The translations under genes were made by a program, and so were the position numbers. Below are positions 41,610 to 64,000 of a DNA stretch of 64,000 bases, one piece after another. The stretch spans positions 6,844,839 through 6,908,838 of the forward strand of contig NC_087379.1 in the NCBI RefSeq assembly GCF_963675165.1. Reading direction: 5' to 3'. Position 1 is the stretch's first letter. Every line of letters starts with the position of its first letter. Origin of the DNA: Halichondria panicea (Eukaryota; Porifera; Demospongiae; Suberitida; Halichondriidae). Under the pieces are notes generated by a model. It searched no databases. It was given only the letters and a program-made list of their open reading frames with translations, and was not told where the DNA came from.

Positions 41610-41877
41610 TACTAGATTTAGCTGTCGTCTTTGTTCCTTGTCTTAGTTGATAAGGTTCCTTTCTTGAAGGTTCCTCACTTTCTTCTTCCATGTGGTATGG
41701 ATCGTGCGCGAGGAACTAACAAACGTGTATAGCGCATAGAAGCCGTGGTTCAACACCAATGCCACACCTTCTCTCTAGAAGGGGAAGACCCTTATGATCA
41801 CTTGACTGCTAACTCTGCCTCTTTAGATTAACCCTTTCAAGCCTCAACATTTCTTTAGGCCTTTGGTGGGAGAAAAA
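41610..41877. promoter_or_regulatory. Shared 5' region of SRPRB and YEATS4
   Basis: 268 bp separate the two divergent start codons. No other gene fits. A shared bidirectional promoter is inferred. Confidence 0.5.
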
Positions 41878-44217
41878 ATGGCTGAGCCTGCAGATGGGAA
41901 TGCAAGAAGGAAGGTGTGTTAGCGTTGAGAGGTTGCCTCTCTTCATCTCTTCAATCACACACTAAAAAATCTATTCTCATTGCTGACCTAACAGTGTCGA
42001 TATAGGTGTTTATTCTCTAAGGGGTTAATGTAAATATTCCCATGCAGGGGGTGATACTGACCAAGTCAATCGTGTACGGAAATATCGCCAAATATTTTGG
42101 TAAGAAACGTGACGAAGACGGACACACCCACGCATGGACCTGCTACTTCAGACCATTCAAGAATGAAGTGAGAATTAGATATAATTATTAGTGAAGGAGC
42201 TTACGCCTAATTGAAATGTGCTGTTTTGTTTAAATTTTTGTTTTAACGTTCTGTTTTTAAGTTAAGTGGTGGCAAACTGTTTTTGCTAAGGGCAAAGTTG
42301 TGGAGAAAATTATGTATTGGATGTATGTACATGTGACTTTGCGTGTGTGTGTGCAGGACATGTCTACATTCGTACGGAAGGTTCAGTTCAAACTGCACGA
42401 GAGCATTCCTAACCCAATAAGAGGTACATTACGATGCACCACACACACACGCCATGTGCTAACACACAACACCCTCCACCCAGTGATCACCAGACCTCCT
42501 TATGAAGTAGGCGAGACCGGATGGGGAGAATTTGAGATCATTATCAAAGTGTTCTTTGTGGATCCATCAGAAAAACCAGTAAGTAGCCTCTCACTCCCGG
42601 GTCGTTTTTTCATTTCAACTTTCGTTCTGTTTTAAAAAGAAAAATTGGCCTGGGAATGAGGCTAGTTTCACATTAGCCTCGTCCCCACACCCAATTCCTC
42701 TCTTTCTATAATTATAGTATCATATCAGCTTTGTAAGAATTCTACAGCTGACAATCTACCACCTGCTGAAGCTCTTCCAGAACGATCCAGCCGTCATCTC
42801 AGGAAAGAAGAATGTTGTCTCCGAGCAGTACGATGAGATAGTGTTCACAGACCCCACTAGTACCATGTACCGAGTGCTCACCTCCCCCAAGTCTATGGTG
42901 CCAGCTGTACGTCACGAGCCGGGCATTGACTGTAAGATCTGTCGATTGTATAAGACACCTAAACTATTTAGTAAAATTGCTTACTCCTTTATTGTCTGGC
43001 TCGATCTGTACATGTTTATCCCCTCTCCCCCTAGTTACTGTTGTTAAGACACCTAAGTTATATACTTGGTGCTTACACGGGAACTGAACAGTCTCTACAA
43101 CTTTCTCACTCCTCCTAACGGCCGCAGCATAGTATTATTTAGTATAATGCACATTATTGCTTATCCCTTGTTTGTTTGGATTTGTACATGATTACCCCCT
43201 CCTCCCCCCTAGTTACTGTACATACTTTTAACCGTGCCTGAACTCACTGTATTTACCATAATAATTATTGTACATACATGATGTCGTGTAGTTGCGTAGG
43301 CTAGGTACATGTAAAGCACATGATTTAATAAATATTATGTCTAATCCCCCCTCCCCCCTCACACATACACCGTCTAATCCCCCCTCCCCCCTCACACATA
43401 CACCGTCTAATCCCCCCTCCCCCTCACACATACACCGTCTAATCCCCCCTCCCCCCTCACACATACACCGTCTAATCCCCCTCCCCCTCACACATACACT
43501 GTATAATCCCCCCTCCCCCTCACACATACACCGTCTAATCCCCCCTCCCCCTCACACATACACCGTCTAATCCCCCCTCCCCCTCACACATACACCGTCT
43601 AATCCCCCCTCCCCCTCACACATACACCGTCTAATCCCCCCTCCCCCTCACACATACACCGTCTAATCCCCCCTCCCCCCTCACACATACACCGTCTAAT
43701 CCCCCCTCCCCCCTCACACATACACCGTCTAATCCCCCCTCCCCCCTCACACATACACTGTATAATCCCCCCTCCCCCCTCACACATACACTGTATAATC
43801 CCCCCTCCCCCTCACACATACACCGTCTAATCCCCCCTCCCCCCTCACACATACACCGTCTAATCCCCCCTCCCCCTCACACATACACCGTCTAATCCCC
43901 CCCTCCTCCCTCACACATACACCGTCTAATCCCCCCCTCCTCCCTCACACATACACCGTCTAATCCCCCCTCCCCCCTCACACATACACCGTCTAATCCC
44001 CCCTCCCCCCTCACACATACACCGTCTAATCCCCCCCTCCCCCCTCACACATACACCACTAGATAAGGACATGGAAGAGAAGGCACTGACTGTCCTCAAC
44101 TCAGCTCAAAAGAAAATCAAACTGGAGATTCATGATCTGAGTGAGCAGCTCAAAGCCAGCAGAGAGAGCACTGGGAAGCTAAAGGACCAGATAGAACAAG
44201 CTGAAGATGACACTTAG
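41878..44217 (+). CDS. YEATS4: YEATS domain protein 4 (GAS41)
   Basis: Six exons (41878-41913, 42048-42167, 42357-42423, 42484-42578, 42748-42931, 44063-44217) give about 218 aa in frame. The YEATS fold is clear: [46 protein letters not shown], and the acyl-lysine pocket region [18 protein letters not shown]-terminal coiled coil follows ([18 protein letters not shown]). GAS41 reads acetylated histone H3 in the SRCAP and TIP60 chromatin complexes. Exon 4 is followed six bases into the intron by a MITE. Intron 5 is mostly a minisatellite that runs to the acceptor of exon 6. It converges on PEX14: the stops are 172 bp apart and two AATAAA signals (44364, 44372) lie between them. Confidence 0.96.
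42584..42664. mobile_element. MITE (TAGCCTCG family) at a YEATS4 splice donor
   Basis: An 81-bp element from TAGCCTCTCACTCCCGGG to GGCCTGGGAATGAGGCTA. It begins at intron position +6, immediately after GTAAG of the exon 4 donor. A half-element-like TAGCCTCGTCCCCA follows at 42674. Confidence 0.75.
43340..44058. repeat. ~32-bp minisatellite filling YEATS4 intron 5
   Basis: More than 20 units of the form TCTAATCCCCCCTCCCCC followed by TCACACATACACCG, with length variation in the C runs and a TGTATAATC variant. The last unit becomes CACACATACACCACTAG, whose AG is the acceptor of exon 6. Confidence 0.95.
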
Positions 44218-44363
44218 TCTTAGCAGTTATAGATTCTCTCTGTTACCATTTTTCAGTTTGTCATTAATTTCTGTAAAGCACACACAAACAGATACAAAGA
44301 AAATCATCAAATTATAATTGTGAAAATGAAATCAATTGGCAAATTTATGTTCCTGCATGAAAG

Positions 44364-44377
44364 AATAAAAGAATAAA
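44364..44377 (+). terminator. YEATS4: Twin AATAAA polyadenylation signals of YEATS4
   Basis: AATAAA at 44364-44369 and 44372-44377, about 150 bp after the YEATS4 stop codon and 13 bp before the end of the convergent PEX14 reading frame. Cleavage about 20 bp further would place the YEATS4 3' end inside PEX14 coding sequence. Confidence 0.6.
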
Positions 44378-44389
44378 GGCATGTTTAGT

Positions 44390-44684
44390 TCAGTTGGTTT
44401 CTTCTTCTTGCTCTTGTTTCACGTCAGTTGGTTCGCTCCCAGACTCCGCCCCATTCACCAGACCACCTTTGCTGGCTGTCTCGCTCCCAGACTCTGCCCC
44501 ATTCACCAGACCACCTTTGCTGGTTGTCTCAGGGCTGGAACCATTACTGCTGCCATCAGAGGTCAGTCCGTTGGGTTTAGTGGGTGTGGCACGTTGCCAT
44601 TGAGGTATCCCTGAGCCGTGACCGTTGCTACGCGACGGAGTGGGAGGGAACTGGTGTCTGCAGAGAGAGAGAGAGATGATAGAG

Positions 44685-44749
<65 letters not shown>

Positions 44750-46662
44750 AGGGAGAGGGAGAGGGAGAGGGAGAGGGAGAGGGAGAGGGAGAGAGGGAGA
44801 GAGGGAGAGGGAGAGGGAGAGGGAGAGGGAGAGGGAGAGGGAGAGGGAGAGGGAGGGAGAGGGAGAGAGAGAGAGAGAGAGAGAGATGATAGAGGAGAGA
44901 GATTACATACATGTACATAGAGTGTCATACAATTGTAACTACGTCAGTTATAAGCTGCAGGAGATACATGTATAATTAAAAGCTGTTTGTTGCAAAGTCA
45001 ACACTGTACTAATTGGAGCTATATTTACAATGAATACGTAAGAGAGCATAAACTACTGGATGAGCAAACACTGAAGTACATATCAGCTTCAATGCGATAA
45101 ATCATAATAATGAAAGGCAAGATTTTAAGCTACATGTAGTGTTACTTAAACGAAGTATTATAATATTATTATTACCTGCTCAATAGTAGTCCCTTCAGAG
45201 TGCTGACATCTTCCTTGATCTCTCTGAGAGGTGCCCCATCACCTCCTGCCTGTCCCGCCATGCTGGACTGAAGCCCTGTCACCTGAGTGGAGAGGAGCTG
45301 CAGGTGACGCTGCTGCTCTGACAACAAGTCCTGTGTGTATGTGTGTGTGTGTGTGTGAGGGGGGGTGAAGTATCATCAGTACTGGTACGATTGAACTGAT
45401 CGAGAATACCAGATTGTTCAGACATGTCCATGTAAATATAATCACTACAGTGTATGTATAAGTCTGCAATATACAGTACACTAATTATAGGCACATCTAT
45501 CGTGATGCAGATCTCATCACTTTATAAGATAGTACGTGATATAAATTACATAAGAATGTACGTGTAGCTAACTACTAATAATTATAAAGAGTCAAAAAGC
45601 TGCATAATAAAATGGCACTGGCTAAAATATTGTTACAACACACTAACATGGCTGAGAAGATAATTATTGACAAACTTACCCTCAGGGTGTTAGTGGATGT
45701 ATTGAGGCTGGTAACCATGTCTCTGATGTTGGTCTCCAGCTGCTCCACTGATGACTGGATGTCTGTCAGCTTCTGCTCCTGCTTGCCACGCCCCTCAAAC
45801 CATGGCAACACAAACCTCTGGAGAAAGGAAAGGAATAGTTAAGGTATACCGTATCGCAAGTAAATTAAGTTGATTAATAAGGTGAGGCAGAGGGTCACCA
45901 AAATTTTAAATTGCCAGTATTTTAGCTTGATACCCATGCAGTCCCACGAGATATGCAGCATTATCTAAAATTCGCAAATAATAGTTTAATGACTCATTCG
46001 CTAAATTTACCGCTATACCTGATACAATGTATACTGAACGTGCATGTACTCACTCTAACAAACTGGTAGACTGCGTATCCGACTCCGCCTACTACAGCTG
46101 CTATTAGTGCATACTCTCGCCACGAGGTGGGCGATGATGGGGTCAAAGTTCGTGCAGGGAGTGGGGGTGGTGCAAACGGGCCAGTAATGGTTGAAGCTGT
46201 GTTTGATACGCCTGCTAACTGTATGGCTTGGTCAATCTCTGCCTCTGTCAGACCTGGCCAATTGTACAGAGAATAATTACAAAATGCAGCAGAGTTAATA
46301 ATTACGCCGCTTACATAAAGCTAGAGGAGGAGTGTTATATCTATAAAATTAAAAGGGGGTGTGTCAGCTTACAGACGAAGGATACTATACGTAATGATTT
46401 TTGAGAACTACATAATGTTCAGATGCCTTAAATATTGTATGAGATCACCTTTCTTTGTGAGGAAAGCTCTCTTCTGGTCCATCGGGCTACCAGTCACTCT
46501 GGGATTGGTCAGAAACTTGACTGCCAGGTCCACTAAACTTGCTCTGCTCTGCGGGACAGGTGGTGGTGGAGGGTTGGTAGCAAGCACTGAGCGCTCGTGA
46601 GAGGTCTTGTCTTCATCTTGAGGCGTTATCTCAGCTCCTGTAGTTTCACTGTTGGTCGCCAT
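44390..46662 (-). CDS. PEX14: Peroxisomal membrane docking protein PEX14
   Basis: Five exons (46449-46662, 46054-46253, 45680-45817, 45176-45330, 44390-44657) give about 324 aa in frame. The N-terminal receptor-binding domain is recognisable: LVDLAVKFLTNPRVTGSP, KRAFLTKKGLTEAEIDQAI. A hydrophobic segment (YALIAAVVGGVGYAVY) and a coiled coil (TDIQSSVEQLETNIRDMV) follow, then a Ser/Gly-rich tail with a repeated KGGLVNGAESGSE unit. PEX14 docks the PEX5 import receptor at the peroxisome. The start MATNSE was chosen; an upstream in-frame ATG at 46737 would add 25 unlikely residues. It is divergent from the SRCR gene with 134 bp between starts. Confidence 0.93.
44660..44886. repeat. (GA)n / (GGGAGA)n tract at a PEX14 acceptor
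   Basis: Pure GA runs flank a GGGAGA hexanucleotide array. On the PEX14 sense strand it is (TC)n leading to CTGCAG at exon 5, so here the simple repeat supplies an orthodox polypyrimidine tract. Confidence 0.9.
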
Positions 46663-46796
46663 TGCTTCTGAGTTAGGTAAAGGGCATGCTGCACACATCC
46701 TTTTACCGTACACCACCCACACACCATAGCTCCACACTCACTTGTCAGCTAGATCTACTTTAGCATAAAACTGTGCTCAACAAGCTTGCCGTAGCC
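46663..46796. promoter_or_regulatory. Shared 5' region of PEX14 and the SRCR/CCP gene
   Basis: Only 134 bp separate the two start codons, the shortest divergent gap in the window. Promoter function is inferred from geometry. Confidence 0.45.

Positions 46797-64000
<17,204 letters not shown>

Noticed and set aside
43340-44058. CRISPR-like array of regular C-rich repeats
   Set aside because: Units are contiguous with no unique spacers; this is a minisatellite in a eukaryotic intron.
44563-44975. Arg-Glu and Ser-Leu repeat frames
   Set aside because: Products of the GA/GGGAGA simple repeat in a PEX14 intron; open on both strands and in several frames.

Overview
This 64 kb window is eukaryotic genomic DNA from an intron-rich, compact animal genome, most probably a demosponge. 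The strongest clue is the gene at 46797-64000+. It encodes a secreted or surface protein with 14 group-A SRCR domains followed by at least 7 CCP/sushi domains, the architecture I recall for the putative aggregation receptor of the sponge Geodia cydonium (from memory, not checked). Short introns, close gene spacing, CA/GT microsatellites and many small foldback elements fit this assignment. Exon phases were checked by hand for every multi-exon gene listed and they close.

Layout: 1-1561 (-) the start of an E2-fold ubiquitin-conjugating-like protein whose catalytic motif is altered; 1935-5097 (+) a CIDE-N domain protein with an acidic Pro/Glu repeat; 5386-6966, 7239-8798 and 9032-10630 (-) three intronless tandem sedolisins (TPP1 family); 10849-17748 (-) CDK11 (PITSLRE kinase) with a ~1 kb pure GT array in one intron; 18027-21873 (-) a GOLM/GOLIM4-like Golgi type II coiled-coil protein; 28776-39629 (+) a CLC-1/2-type chloride channel with 21 exons, whose intron 10 holds a complete intronless papain-like protease (33221-34597); 39848-41609 (-) SRPRB; 41878-44217 (+) YEATS4; 44390-46662 (-) PEX14; 46797-64000+ (+) the SRCR/CCP protein.

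A 2.0 kb block holding the head-to-head GOLM/CLC promoter plus the first exons of both genes occurs twice (20585-22599 and 27293-29326), separated by 4.7 kb of unrelated DNA. The left copy serves the intact GOLM-like gene and the right copy serves the intact CLC gene. Each copy therefore also carries an orphan 5' fragment of the other gene.

Two patterns run across the window. First, many introns end in a sense-strand (CA)n tract that runs into the acceptor AG, in unrelated genes on both strands. Second, genes are mostly arranged head-to-head with 134-373 bp between start codons, or tail-to-tail with 172-288 bp between stop codons. Introns and spacers carry several MITE families, including one with a 9-bp target duplication that can be compared with an empty site in the window. 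Housekeeping functions (peroxisome import, SRP docking, chromatin reading, RNA-linked CDK) sit beside lysosomal or extracellular proteases and a large adhesion or recognition receptor; nothing suggests they form a pathway together.
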